From Hippopus hippopus (Eukaryota > Mollusca > Bivalvia > Cardiida > Cardiidae): 64,000 bases of DNA. The stretch lies in assembly GCA_946811185.2 (NCBI GenBank), contig OX328113.1, positions 25,891,521 through 25,955,520 of the forward strand, in the 5' to 3' direction. Every line of letters starts with the position of its first letter. Positions within the stretch are counted from its first letter, which is position 1. The notes beneath the pieces were generated by a model. That model was not told the DNA's origin and searched no databases. It worked only from the letters and a program-made list of their open reading frames with translations. Positions 1 to 10,936 of this stretch are shown piece after piece. Position numbers and translations under genes: made by a program.

Positions 1-205
1 TTATAAAGTAGATCTACTATTCATAAAACTCTGTAAAAAAAAATACAAAGTTTACCGGTCTTTAGAGGGAATATTTGTTGAAATATAGGATCTGGCATGA
101 GTTGGCTTTTGATATATATAGGATCTGACATAAGTTGGTGTTCAAGATCAAATTTAAAAAAAAACAAGTCCAGGGAAAATGATGATTAGAAGATGCAAAA
201 CCATT
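1..205. repeat. Fam-G repeat, left part
   Basis: It contains two tandem copies of a phrase beginning ATAGGATCTG (near 87 and 119) and the phrase AAGATGCAAAACCAT. The same phrases recur at the other end of the window (63740-64000). The family is interrupted at about 205 by a Fam-A copy and resumes at about 470. No coding potential is seen. Confidence 0.6.
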
Positions 206-469
206 TGAACCGCACTCTGGCAAAAGGGGGCTTAATGCATCTCCGTGATGCGTGATTTCAAGCAAGCCATTACATAAGTATGGATCCATAATAGCCACTT
301 TTTTAAACAACCGACTTAATAATTAGGTACACCGATCCTTTCACGTACAGAAAATTGAACCATAGAGAAAAGTTTCGACCCAGGTCAGCCTGCGCGGACT
401 GCGCAGGTTGACCTGGGTCGATACTTTTCGCAGATGCATTAAGCCCCCTTTTTCACAGAGCATGGCTCA
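206..469 (-). mobile_element. Fam-A MITE nested in Fam-G
   Basis: Its ends read TGAACCGCACTCTG and CAGAGCATGGCTCA, imperfect terminal inverted repeats. The internal hairpin is around CAGCCTGCGCGGACTGCGCAGG at about 387-409. The orientation with the hairpin near the right end is called minus here. Flanking sequence on both sides is one Fam-G copy, by comparison with 63945-63975, so this is a nested, younger insertion. It is non-coding. Confidence 0.75.
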
Positions 470-560
470 TTTATAGATGCACTCGCGGCAATATCCATAA
501 AACTCATTCACATCTATGAAATATGTACAAAATGACGTCAAAAATGACGTCACACAATAA
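470..560. repeat. Fam-G repeat, right part
   Basis: It matches 7445-7530 and the window end through the phrases GCGGCAATATCCATAAAAC and TACAAAATGACGTCA. Two TGACGTCA (CRE-type) octamers fall at 533-540 and 545-552. They belong to the repeat, so their regulatory meaning is doubtful. From about 560 to 900 no supported feature is seen. Confidence 0.55.
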
Positions 561-911
561 TAATTGCACTCATTATGTTAAATCGTTTTTTGATTGGTCG
601 AGATCGAGTCGTGTGACGAAAAAACCGTCATACCATTTTTCGATGAGCTCAATGGGACTACTTACGGTTTTTCCAAGTTGTTGTGTATTATCTAATTTTA
701 GATTTCATGCAAGCTCTTTACAGCCAAATCACCAAAAACGGTAAAATTGCGGGTAAGAAAATGTCCGGAAAATTTTTTGTTTCCATTTGTATTGAATATT
801 TGTCCATACAAAATTTGAGACATTTGCTAACGATATATCGCGAGACAAAGTTACAGAAGCAAGGGAATTTAATACTTGTTGAGCATTAAATACATGTAGT
901 GTAAATCATGA

Positions 912-1419
912 GTGAATTACGTTACAACAACCTTTCCCTAATGGCAAACTTGTTTATTTAAACAAAACAGGAAATAAACCATTTTAACTATGATTATTAA
1001 AAGAACAAACGTTTGAACTCTTCAAACAAGTAAATATTCTCTCCTTTAAACAAGATATTTCTGAATGCCGAGTCCCTTTCTGTTACCGCAGACAAAATAA
1101 GCAGTAAAAACTTCTTCTTTTGTTTGAAACAATGTTTTCAAATATAAGCAAACATTTAAAGTTTGAAAACCAACAAAATCAGAAATTTGCTCAGTCACTC
1201 ATATGGCTAAACAACATAAAACACATTATAGATATTAGTTTTGACGTTGCATTTTCTCTTGGCAACATCTAAAAAAGAAACAACCCCAAGTAACGTAAAT
1301 CACAGAAATACGCCCTACCGGTTTAAACGGAGAAAATGTTACAATAAAGCCTCAAATATGACACCAGTAATTACACCCATTTGATTTCTTGAAGTATTTC
1401 TATTAAAAGAAAACCAAAC

Positions 1420-1464
<45 letters not shown>

Positions 1465-3193
1465 TTTTTTTTGTTTTGTTAAACATTAAACATTAATCAT
1501 TATAACCAACTAGCAAGGATTCGACACTGTAGCAACTGACCTTTAATTCGGTCAAACTAGTCAAAACTGTCGTAAAAAAGCATTTTGCTGGCTTAGTCCC
1601 TATATACTAGAATGTAAACAAATGTGTGGATGTATTAAAACAGGCTTCTTTGCAGTTGTATAAGGAAAACATTGTCTAAGGCTGGTAACGTAATTCACTG
1701 TCTCTTGGTACCCATGTCACTGTGTTCAAATTTTGAAACTATCATGTTTATGTCAATATCTGAAATACTTTACACACTGCATTCCAATAGTCTATAGGAT
1801 CATGCACTGTAGACAGCTGACCATTCATTGACCCATAGTGTCAATGGCCCATTGGGTCATATGTAAAACACACCTTGCTTCGCCCTTTCTGAAAAAATAT
1901 GGTTTTGTGTAAATTGTCATCTTGGCTTTATTTCAATGCTAGTCCAACACACTATTTGCCATGGTATATAGGAGCTAATGCACTTGTATTGAGAGGGATT
2001 CAGGCATCAGTTGCAGTTGCATTGATAATCGGATCATATTCTACTGATTCAGTATTATCTTGAGTTTGATCAATAGCTTGCTCAGTAATAGGGATTAGAT
2101 TTATTCAGTAAGCTGAATCAAGTGGTCCATATTCTTTCCTGTACAAGGTCTCGTTGTTTTCATACTGTTCACAAGTCTGTTCTTGACTTTCAGATTCTTA
2201 GCTTTGACTGGAATTGAAAAAATTGCTCAGCTACCTCATTCTTTTCAAATATCCTTTTCTTCACAAAATTTGTTGTACCTTTTTTTGTTTGCTCTGAATT
2301 ACATTAATAAAATTCGGTAGTTTTCACATATAGTATTTCTCAACTCGGGTCTATTTTCTCTGGAAATAATTTTAACCTTCCTTTGCTTTCTTCTTCTAGC
2401 GGGTATCTTCTTGAATTTCAGCCCTAGAAATTGCTGTTTTACCTGTAATGGTTAAGTCATGTCTTTGTGATTTACGTTATCTCTCAGTGAATTACGTTAT
2501 CATATTCATGTTCATTTCAGTGTAGTACAAACAACTGCATTTAACCAAGTGCTATACTAATCACAAAGTGAAAATGTTTCTTCCAAAAATATTCAGTAAT
2601 TTCAGAAAGTTCAATGCAAAGTTCGTTGAAAACAATGCTTTACAAGTACTACTTAAAGCAAGATTTTTTAAAAGCGATCTTCAGAAATATCAACCCATCA
2701 TATGATAGCTTCCAATACATGTGAATAGGCCTTTGACGAAGTCATGTCCACATAGTGTTAGGTACTCGCTCAGTTCATTCGTTTTCGAAATACTTATTAA
2801 ATTTAGAAAAATGCCATAACGTAATTCACGGTAACGTAATTCAAAAATTATCATATTGTTTATAACTTTCAAAGGAAGATGACAGAAGCAAGTTATTTTC
2901 CAGTGGATTTGGTTTAAGTATATTTAATGGTTTTATACAAAAGAACAATTAATGTTAAGTTTTGTAATGTCATGCTATAATGAATAGTGCACGTAATTCA
3001 CATTTCCATGTCGATCTGCATTGTCTGCAATTACAAGACTAAATTCTCACATTAGTTGATAGAAACGGGAATCGATAGGCATTATGTTTTGTACATAGTG
3101 TTTATCCATTCATATGTAGAAAATAACACAGTAGATCTATATCTTGAATTCTGCTTAACATGAGTTGAGTGGAAAAAGCATAACGTAATTCAC
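912..3193. promoter_or_regulatory. Cluster of nine TAACGTAATTCAC-type motifs
   Basis: Near-identical 13-14-mers occur as follows. Reverse form GTGAATTACGTTA: about 912-925, 2467-2481 (GTGATTTACGTTATC) and 2488-2502. Forward form: 1289-1303 (one mismatch), 1684-1698, 2814-2829, 2830-2843, 2989-3003 and 3178-3193. I did not find this motif elsewhere in the window. The interval has no supported gene and none of the common MITEs. The sites could be a transcription-factor site array upstream of the pogo-PHD gene, or subterminal transposase-binding repeats of an unrecognised DNA transposon. Their core resembles bZIP sites only loosely. Function is unknown. Confidence 0.5.
1424..1464. repeat. (TG)n(TA)n microsatellite
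   Basis: Uninterrupted TG dinucleotides run to about 1452, followed by TA dinucleotides and a T-run. It lies within the otherwise featureless 900-3200 interval. Confidence 0.95.
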
Positions 3194-4028
3194 GCTAAAA
3201 GTCGGACATCAATTAAGAGGATATGAAAATACAACGAATCAGTAAAACTGGTGACAGCAACATATTTTTGAAAAGTTCAACATATCTGACATTGGAATTT
3301 TTTATGATCAGACACCTGGTAACAGTTAAAAAGACAGAATGTGACATTCTATGTTGTAGTACAAGTTTTGGACACGTTTTTCTCATCAAAATTTGGAACT
3401 TCTTAGACTTTGATTAACTCAAACGCAAATAAATGACAAGATTTTAAGATCCAAAGTTATTTCTTAAATAGAGGTTGTCTAAATGATCACTCCAAAATTA
3501 TAGTGAACGCGCTTGGTGGGTCAGCAAATTCTTAATCAAGTTTGGACTTACATTTTTGGGTTTTTTACCGCTTTTGGCGTTTTGGCTGTTTAGTGCTATT
3601 TTTAGAGTTCCATCGCTGAGTCAGTAAAATGCTGAAAGATTGATTTTTTGCGTAAAAAATTTGAAAAAGAAAACTCCTGAATAAAGCCGGAGAAATTGAT
3701 GAATATTAATCTTCATTTGCATCCTAAACTCATAAAAAATACACGGTTCTAAAATTGAATCAAATACTGAATGGTCGACGTCATCAGTTATGTCATTCAA
3801 TACGTCAGCGGTCGATTTCTATGAAGCCAGGGTCACTTAGTTAAATTCAGTGCACTGTGTAAACAGAAAATTTATCGTCGATGTATCTAAAGTCGCGATG
3901 TATGTAGATTCGCGGACTATCGTCATCTCCATTTCGTCTCGCGAGATTTTCCGTGCACCTGCAGGGCTGTGACGTAATATTTACTACTGAAGTTACTCTA
4001 GCGTATCGTCTGACACACTTGTGAAAAA

Positions 4029-6155
4029 ATGAGATTTAAACAGGTATTTGATCCATTTTCTTTTGCTTATGCCAAAATCTTATCATTTTCTTAATGCTTA
4101 AAATATAACCATAGCAACAAGTCAGTTTTATAGCTTAAAAACAAACCTTGTAAAATTTGTCCCTCTATCCGCTGTCTTCTGTCAATGGAGGTCACGTGAC
4201 CACTCAGGAATTTTTACTATTAAGGCCAAACAAATTTTCATGAGCATTTTACAGTACCCTTTTTCTTAATAGAGAAAACTAAATTCGTTGCATTTTCATT
4301 TCTGTTTTAGGCAACTCCACAACCTATCAGACAGAAATACAGGCTTTATTCACCATCTGCCCTAACTGCTGCTTATAAATATGTGAAAGAAGATGGCGCG
4401 TCAGTTTTGAGAGCCTCTAAAATGTTCAGAGTGCCTGAAAATACTTTGCGAGACAGGGTTTTAGGAAAGGTGGACCCAGAAACTGTTACAATGGGCAAAC
4501 TTCCTCTTTTTGACCAATTTCAGGAAGCTAAAATTGTTGAACATTTCAAGACCATGGCTGATTTGGGATACGGGTATACTCAACAGGAGTGTATTAGTGT
4601 TGCTTCTCAGTATGCTTTTCAACTGGGTTTGCGTTCTAATGACAGACCTTTATCTATGATGTGGATGAAAGGCTTTCTTGGACGTTGGCCAGAAATGAGG
4701 GTAATTAAGCCTAGGGCTTTGGAACATGTAAGAGCTAAGTTAGCTAAAGAAAGTGTAGTTATGTCTTACTTTGACAACCTTGAAAAGTGTCTCAGGAAAC
4801 ATGATCTTCTAAATAAACCTCACCTGATTTACAATATTGACGAAAAAGGTGTATCCATAGAACACAAACCACCCTTCATTGTAGCTGGTTCCGGTCATCC
4901 CACTCAGGCTGTAACCTCTGGAAAGGGTAAGACAGTGACTATTATAGGTGCTGGTAGTGCAAGTGGAGCTGCTGTCCCTGCATACTTTGTATTCCCTGGG
5001 AAAAGGATGAATTTTGATTTGTTACAAGGAGCAACACCTGGAGCAAGTGGGACTGTATCAGATAATGGATGGTCAAATCTTGCAGTATTTCATCGTTACC
5101 TCACAGAACACTTCATTCAGTTTGTGCCTGGTAGAGGCAGTTCATTGCTTCTGTTGCTGGATGGTCACAAGTCACATGTGTCCTTAACTCTTGCTGACTG
5201 GGCCAAGAAAAATAATATAGTGATGTTTATACTTCCAGCACACACAAGCCACATTCTTCAGCCTCTTGATGTTGCTTGTTATGGGCCCTTTCAGAGGATG
5301 TATTATGCTCAGTGCCACAAAGTCATGCGTCAGGTGTCAGCAACTATCACTAAGTATAACATTTGTGATATAGCATGTAAAGTGTACTCCAAAGCTCTCA
5401 GTTCAGAGAATTTGCAGTCTGGTTTTATGAGAACTGGGATCTTCCCTACTGACAGAACTGCAGTTCCCAAACATAGCATGATTCCTTCTCAGGTGTTTGA
5501 ATCAGATGACATCAGTTGTAGTCAATGTAGTGAATCTACTGTAGAAGGTGGTATTGTTGCAGAAACAGAGGACAGATTAGATATTTTTGTGGAGAGAGAA
5601 AATGATCTGAGGTCAGTGAAAGTTGAAGGTTCTAAGGCCAAGAAACAGAGGAATACAGTCAGTAAACATGTGTCTGGAAAAGAGTTCACTAGTGAAGAAG
5701 TAATGAGTGCAGTAAAACAGCATGAGAATAGCCAGAAAAAGGCAACAAAGAAGATTAAACCATCTAAAAACGGTAAAGAAAAAGTCAGGGGTAATGTTAA
5801 ATCTACTGTAAAATCCAAAGGTAAAGAAAATGTTATGAGAAATATTCATTCTAAAACTTTAAAATCCAGTCCTGTACCCGGTCCTTCTCATATCAATTTA
5901 GCTCTTGACAGTTCTAGCAGCAGTGATGAAATGGAGTTAGAGGATAGTGATGTATGCTGTGTCTGTGGACTCTTTCAGCCAAAGGAGCTTGCTAACTGTG
6001 TGTCCCTTACATTTGTAAAGTGGGCAGCTTGTGATGGTAAGAAAAATGGGGTGCCTTGTCAGCATTGGACCCACTTGCAGTTCTGCTCACCAGTGAGGTT
6101 TATAAGGAGAGGTGATAGATTCCTCTGTCCTCACTGTAAGAGTAACGAAGAATAG
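4029..6155 (+). CDS. pogo/Tigger-type DDE transposase with C-terminal PHD-like finger (two exons)
   Basis: Exons are 4029-4043 and 4311-6155, with a 267-bp GT-AG intron in phase 0, giving 619 aa. The start is inferred: ATG at 4029 codes MRFKQ and splices to ATPQPIRQKY, which restores a complete psq-type helix-turn-helix (residues about 18-56, TAAYKYVKEDGASVLRASKM). Without this exon the long open frame has no ATG near its beginning (position 4383 is GTG). A CENP-B/Tc5-like DNA-binding segment follows (about 72-150). The DDE core shows D182 (YNIDEKG), D289 (LLLDGHKSH) and D325 (HILQPLD), a D-35-D spacing typical of pogo. A lysine-rich tail (about 460-520) suggests a nuclear signal. Residues 554-619 carry a Cys4-His-Cys3 PHD-like finger (CCVC, WAACD, CQHWTHLQFC, CPHC). 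No frameshift or stop is seen. It is either a live transposon or a domesticated gene; terminal inverted repeats with TA duplications were not found. Confidence 0.85.
4044..4310 (+). other. Predicted intron of the pogo-PHD gene
   Basis: The donor is CAG|GTATTTG and the acceptor TCTGTTTTAG|GCA with a T-rich tract. It is phase 0. Joining restores the N-terminal HTH, the main support for splicing. Confidence 0.65.
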
Positions 6156-6633
6156 ACAACCTAGACAATAACAACCTGTAAATATGTTATTCCAGTTGAA
6201 ATTTAAGATTTAATTGTTAATGGGTTTTTTTCTTGTGCAAGTTACACTAAAACCCACTATATGAACTGTTTTGGCCTTATTACCAGACCGATTTACTGCA
6301 TTTGTATTCATCCGCGAATCAACATCTATTTTCAATATGGCTGACCCATTTTCACATACTGCATTTGGTGACCTAGTTTTAGCTTGGCTATGTTGTTGAC
6401 GGGAGTTTTATCAAGGAATATCAAGGAAAATATATTAAACTATTGATAAAGGTAAGTGAAACATTTATTTTCTTTGTTTTTATTGCTCTACGTTTTAAAG
6501 AAAGCTTAACCTCGCGAATCTACATACATCGAGGGTACTCTTGCTTAGATGAAGTTGATTTCTTGTTTCTTGACGGAGTTATTCTAAGTTTGTTTATCGC
6601 GAGGATTGAGTTTAAAAAAAGGATGGTTAACAG
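6156..6633. other. 3' flank of pogo-PHD gene, no feature
   Basis: It is AT-rich sequence with no family match inside the window, no clear AATAAA signal near the stop, and no inverted match to the 5' flank that I could find. Confidence 0.5.
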
Positions 6634-6828
6634 ATGACTATTTATCAGGGAAAAAAAACTCATCGTGGATTTGATAGAAAGTGTATAGTTAAAGCAAGGA
6701 GTGTTGGAGAAAGGATCGGAAGAAGTGAATGCAGTGTGTCAAGAATTTTAAAATGTTGGCGCGATAGGGACTGGGAAACCAGAAAAATTGAAGAATTAAC
6801 AGCTGTGACACCGTTTTTTACATTCTAA
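6634..6828 (+). pseudogene. Possible Tc1-type transposase HTH remnant
   Basis: The frame reads HRGFDRKCIVKAR, then SVSRILKCWRD. This recalls the first helix-turn-helix of Tc1-like transposases (FDRG-IVGAR ... VSRV--W), with several residues missing between the two parts. No DDE domain follows. The similarity is short and judged by eye; it could be chance. Confidence 0.25.
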
Positions 6829-7283
6829 TAAGTGGTTCACAAAACGTTGGCGTCATTCGACTCATAGCTTGCAAGAAAACTCGGATAGTCTTATATCGGC
6901 TACAGCTAGATGATACCCATCGAGAACAGATCTGCAGACGGTATGTAAACCTATTTTTTACAAAATTTCTATAGAAAGGTCACTCGAAAAAACGTATCGT
7001 CCGCTCAGCCTCGAGTTTAGATAGTTGATTGGATTTTTCATAGACAGTATCAGAAATTTCTATTTTGTTTGATAAATCATCGAAAGTATTGATTTCAAAG
7101 TCAGCAAAATGGCCGTCTTTGACTGAAAAAATGTTGCAAAGCTAAAAATAAATTGTGTATTCATGCCCGTGCCACCAAGTATCCGCCAAAAGAATTAACT
7201 CTTGTATACTCTCGTATTTGTTCGTGATTTTTTCTTTCTATCATTTTCGAAAATTGATTCAAGTGAAAAGCGAGTACAATTAA

Positions 7284-7443
7284 TAAGGGTTGAGTGCAGA
7301 TTTTTGTGTTTTCATCGAGATATAAAATGCAATTGCCTTATTACATGGCTTGTCATAACGCCCTTCGGGCGTTATTTGCCATGTAATAAGGCAATTGCAT
7401 TTTATATCTCGATGAAAACACAAATATCTGCACTCAACCCTTA
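7284..7443. repeat. Near-perfect 160-bp palindrome
   Basis: Two arms of about 75 bp (AAGGGTTGAGTGCAG... and ...CTGCACTCAACCCTT) meet at CGCCCTTCGGGCG (about 7350-7366). There is one small bulge and a single A/T difference in the outer arm. A transcript would fold into one long hairpin. It lies directly against a Fam-G segment (7445-7535). Confidence 0.9.
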
Positions 7444-7444
7444 A

Positions 7445-7535
7445 ATAAATGCACCCGCGGTAATATCCATAAAACCCATTCATTTCTATTTAATACGTAC
7501 AAAATGATGTCAAAAATAACGTCACACAGTTGTGA
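7445..7535. repeat. Fam-G fragment
   Basis: It shares GCACCCGCGGTAATATCC and ACGTACAAAATGATGTC with the Fam-G copy at 473-560. Confidence 0.55.
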
Positions 7536-7738
7536 TATCAAACGTGTATAAGATAAGAAAATTCGTCATGGGTATATTACACTGAAAACAAGGGTGGGTA
7601 TGTGATAAAAAGATTATATCATGAATTCCTAATTTTCCAAGAAGAAAGGCAAAAATGTATATCTAATGTATGCATAATTATTTCCAAGAAGAACTGTCAA
7701 ATTTGCATCTATTTTACACTTTACTCTTTATCCCCACC

Positions 7739-7916
7739 GCAGTCAACCTTTGGGCTGCTCAGCGCAACTCATGGACTTTTGCAGACAGTATAGACCAAGA
7801 GCAGACTGCACAGGACGTGCAGTCTGATCTTAGATCTACACTTTCCAGCAAAATTCGGGTTCTTACTATCGGCTTGAAAGTTTCATTTTTTCTTATTTAG
7901 CAGGTTAAGGGTTAAC
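7739..7916 (+). mobile_element. Fam-C MITE
   Basis: Its hairpin (AGCAGACTGCACAGGACGTG, then CAGTCTGATCT) sits between TTTGGGCTGCTCAGCGC and TTTAGCAGGTTAAGGGTTA. These ends are inverted relatives of AACCCTTA..CTGCTAA. Confidence 0.7.
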
Positions 7917-8039
7917 TCTTTACCCCACGCAAAAAATGTGGACTTGTCCTATTTTTAAGTATTTGCAGATTACAAAGTGAACTTGACGTCAAAACTGAAA
8001 GTGGGGGTCTTTTAAAGGGAAGTAACCATTGTAGTAAAA

Positions 8040-8140
8040 AGAGAAAATGCTTGTTACAACAATGTTTTCAAAAGATTTTTCCCCAAAAGTTGTTAAAACT
8101 CGGGATTGTGTGGTAAAGGGTCCACGAACAGGCAACTTTT
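8040..8140 (-). mobile_element. Fam-D fragment
   Basis: It has AGAGAAAATGCTTG, TGTTTTCAAAAGA and the family end AAACTCGGGATTGTGTGG then TAAAGGG. It is truncated on the left. Confidence 0.55.
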
Positions 8141-8263
8141 TTTTTTTTAATTCCAGCAGAAAACGTTTGAAAACATGGTGTAAACAGAACAAAAAAGAAA
8201 TCGCTCCAACTTGATCCAAACGAGCAATTCATATTTTTTACACAATCTGAACATTCACTTACA

Positions 8264-8488
8264 TTATGAGTCATGCATCGGGTTTAATGCATCCGCTAAA
8301 AGGTATCGACCCATGCCAGCCTGCATATTCCGTGCAGGCTGACCTCGGTCGAAACTTTTTGCTATTGGTAATTTTTTTTTTTTTGCATTTCGAAAAACCA
8401 TTTAAACTCATGCCAGTTTATAGACAAAATGGACGTTTATTATGTGACAGCTTGCTTTATGTCATGCATTATAGCAATATATTAGCTC
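8264..8488 (+). mobile_element. Fam-A MITE, decayed
   Basis: It starts TGAGTCATGCATCGGGTTTA, with the hairpin at about 8310-8350 (CAGCCTGCATATTCCGTGCAGG). The right terminus is eroded. Confidence 0.65.
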
Positions 8489-8589
8489 CTTACCCAACTA
8501 TAAAATTTTAGACCTGTACCAGTAGAAAGCAATTGCACAAAAAAAAATTTAAATGTAGCTCCAATAATGGTGATAGATTATGAAAGGGC

Positions 8590-8720
8590 AAGAAAACCTT
8601 GTGGGAAAAGGAGAAAATGCTGGTTTCCAGCATTTTCTCCTTTTTCCACAAGATTTTCAAACGGCTATTTCCTCAGGGTCGTTAAAACTCGGGATTGTGT
8701 GGTGAAGAGTTACGGCCCGT
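8590..8720 (+). mobile_element. Fam-D hairpin MITE
   Basis: The hairpin GGAGAAAATGCTGG/CCAGCATTTTCTCC is at 8610-8642, followed by GTCGTTAAAACTCGGGATTG. Confidence 0.7.
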
Positions 8721-8914
8721 TTTTGCCAGCGCGCCGCTCATATCATCATGATAAATCAAAATCCAGTTTGATTATCCTAACTCCACGTCGTCTGATGTAA
8801 CTGCAAATACTACGAGACGCTGTGCAATAAATCTGAACTCTGAACAAGAAATAATGGAAGTTCTTGTCAGATATATGCAAATATTGGTACTTTTCCCCCC
8901 CGAAAAAATGGAAT

Positions 8915-9073
8915 ATATAGAGGATAATCAACTGGTTGTGTGACTGAAAATTTGTCACTAGAATGAGTGTGATGCGGTTGAAAAACTAGTTCGATGGACG
9001 AGGTCTTTACCAACATCACAACCCGATCGAGTGACATATTTTTGATATCACACACAACCAGTTGATTATTCTA
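8915..9073. repeat. Foldback element
   Basis: Imperfect arms of about 60 bp at 8915-8975 and 9000-9073 share GATAATCAACTGGTTGTGTG in inverted order. It lies between two Fam-D segments. Confidence 0.65.
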
Positions 9074-9190
9074 TTGTGGGAAAAGAAGAAAATGCTGACT
9101 ACTAGCATTTTCTCCCTTTTCCAAAATGTTTTCTACAGATTTCTCTTGCAAGGTCGTTATCATTTAGCACCGTTTGGTAAGGGTGAAAGT
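9073..9190 (+). mobile_element. Fam-D MITE fragment
   Basis: Hairpin AGAAAATGCTGACTACTAGC/ATTTTCTCCC, then AAGGTCGTTATC and TTTGGTAAGGGT. Confidence 0.6.
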
Positions 9191-9254
9191 AAGACTTTAC
9201 GGAAAATTTTTCACTGTGTAGAGACAAAGTAACACTAGACTGATATAGGAATAA

Positions 9255-9400
9255 AGTAGTTCCGGCAAACATTCTAAAACTATATCGTTACTAGTGATGA
9301 TACCATATCATCACCAGTGGTGTTATTCATTGTGAAAAAGTGGAAAAATAATACCCTGAGAAATCCCAGTAATTCATTGATAGGAATACAATACAATACA
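9255..9400. repeat. Dispersed repeat shared with 35236-35345
   Basis: Both copies share TTCTAAAACTATATC, a short palindrome around CTAGTGATGATACCATAT, and CAGTAATTCA(T/C)TGATAGG. This copy has an extra internal stretch after ATTCATTGTGAAA. Confidence 0.6.
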
Positions 9401-9587
9401 TGTATTATACATGTAAGACAAGTGCTTTTTAATATAGTTAACCCATTCAGGGCTATAGGCATATACCTTGATATAATTCACAACACTCTACAATAATTAC
9501 AGTTTTGTTTGATACACAATAATAAGTACTTTAAATACTTACATGATAAATAAAATAGGTCAAACTTTTTCACAACATTTAAACGAT

Positions 9588-10097
9588 ATCCTCTGTATGA
9601 CGTCCATTCTGGGCTATGACGGCGTCAAGCTTCTTTTATAAGTTTGCTATCAACTATGCACACATTTCTGGCGTTAATTTTATCATCTTTAGAGGAATAG
9701 CTTGTTTCAACTCTCCAACAGTGTTTGGTTTAGTTGAATATACATTTCCTTTCAAGTGTTGTACAAGAAAAGGTTTAAAGGACTAAGGTCCGGGGAATGA
9801 GGGGGCCAAACATTGTCATTCCTGAAAGAGATGAAGTTTTACCGAAAGTTTCATGAAGCTACAACAATACTGAATGTGCTGTATGGGGTGCTGCTCCATC
9901 TTGTTGGAACCAAATGTCTTTAATCTCCTTTTCTGAAAGCTGACAAAAACTTGTACTTTCAGCGGTGTCGGGTTACGTTCACTGTTTACTGTCTTTCGTC
10001 TCTCCACCTTGTTTAAAAAAAGAATGGTCCAATCACACCACTGTAATTTAACGCCGCATATACGGTAACTTTTTCATCATGCAGAGTATTTTCATTA
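9588..10097 (-). pseudogene. Broken mariner/Tc1-superfamily transposase (central to C-terminal part)
   Basis: Read leftwards from about 10097, the translation shows HDEKVTVYAALNYSGVIGPF, then WFQQDGAAPHTAHS at about 9905, then WPPHSPDLSPLN, and near the end a KKLDAVIAQNGRH-like tail. This is the DDE block order of mariner-superfamily transposases with IGP-FF, QDGA-PHT and PHSPDLSP signatures. Several frameshifts and stops interrupt it. The C-terminal half and the non-coding 3' flank are duplicated in inverted orientation at 10098-11064. Confidence 0.75.
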
Positions 10098-10432
10098 TAA
10101 ATGTCCAGCAGCACCCCATACAGCACATTCAGTATTGTTGTGGCTCCATGAAACTTTCAGGAGCGCTTCATCTCCTTCAGGAATGACAATGTTTGGCCCC
10201 CTCATTCCCCGAACCTTAGCCCTTTGAATTTTTTTTTTTTTTTTTTTCTTGTGTAGACAGTTGAAAGAAAGTGTATATTCACCTAAACCAAACACTGTTG
10301 GAAAGTTGAAAAAAGCTGTTCGTCGAGAAATGTGAAAAATAACGCCAGATGTGTGCATCGGTAATAGCAAACTTACAAAAGAGGCTTGACGTCGTAATAG
10401 CCCAGAATGGACGTCATATAGATAGAGGATAT
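10098..10432 (+). pseudogene. Inverted partial copy of the mariner-type transposase
   Basis: On the plus strand APHTAHSVLL, GMTMFGPLIP and CPEWTSY-like pieces appear, split by a T-run of about 20 and frameshifts. The sequence is the reverse complement of about 9588-9900 with roughly 85-90 % similarity by eye. Homology resumes at 10937-11064 after a Fam-F insertion. Confidence 0.75.
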
Positions 10433-10930
10433 TTGTTTTTTACAGTGAAAGATCGAAATTTATTTCATCTCGTGAACATAACCGGTAATACTTTCACTCG
10501 TGGCGCAGCCAGCCACGAGTGAAAATATTACCGATTATGTTCACGAGATGAAATAAATTTCGATCTTTCACCGAAAAAAAAACAAATATTCTATTTATTT
10601 CATGCTTTTAACCCTTTCTGGGGGAAACTTAATCAAAATCCAGTACAGTTCTTTTCGGTTATTCCCCGTGGCGTACCCCCTCCGCATAGCAACGCATTAC
10701 AATGTTACGTCAAGCGCGAGAAATGTACGGTAAATGACGTCATATTTCCATCTGGTTGTGAGGCACGCGCATTTTACCTAGGTAACTAGTGCGCGAGAAC
10801 AACTGTTTCCGCCTTCAATTGCAGAGTTAGAATATAAAAATCGGTATTTCACTGGCCGTAACCATGAAATATCGAAAAATATTTCACCGATATTTTTCGA
10901 TAACCTACCGGAAAGCATGAAATAAAGCAT
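10425..10930 (+). mobile_element. Fam-F element with foldback head
   Basis: The head (10440-10585) is an inverted repeat around CACTCGTGGC/GCCACGAGTG, with arms containing GATCGAAATTTATTTCATC. The tail contains TCCAGTACAG, a CpG-rich CGTGGCGTACCCCCTCC, and a terminal hairpin AATATCGAAAAATATTT. It is inserted into the right arm of the mariner inverted duplication, because the left arm (9588-9458) is continuous where this arm is split. Confidence 0.75.
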
Positions 10931-10936
10931 TATTAT

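Noticed and set aside
533..552. Paired TGACGTCA octamers as a CRE promoter
   Set aside because: They belong to the dispersed Fam-G repeat and have no adjacent gene.
3430..7200. Terminal inverted repeats for the pogo-PHD gene
   Set aside because: I compared flanking sequence by eye and found no convincing 20-30-bp inverted pair with TA duplication; a computed search would be decisive.
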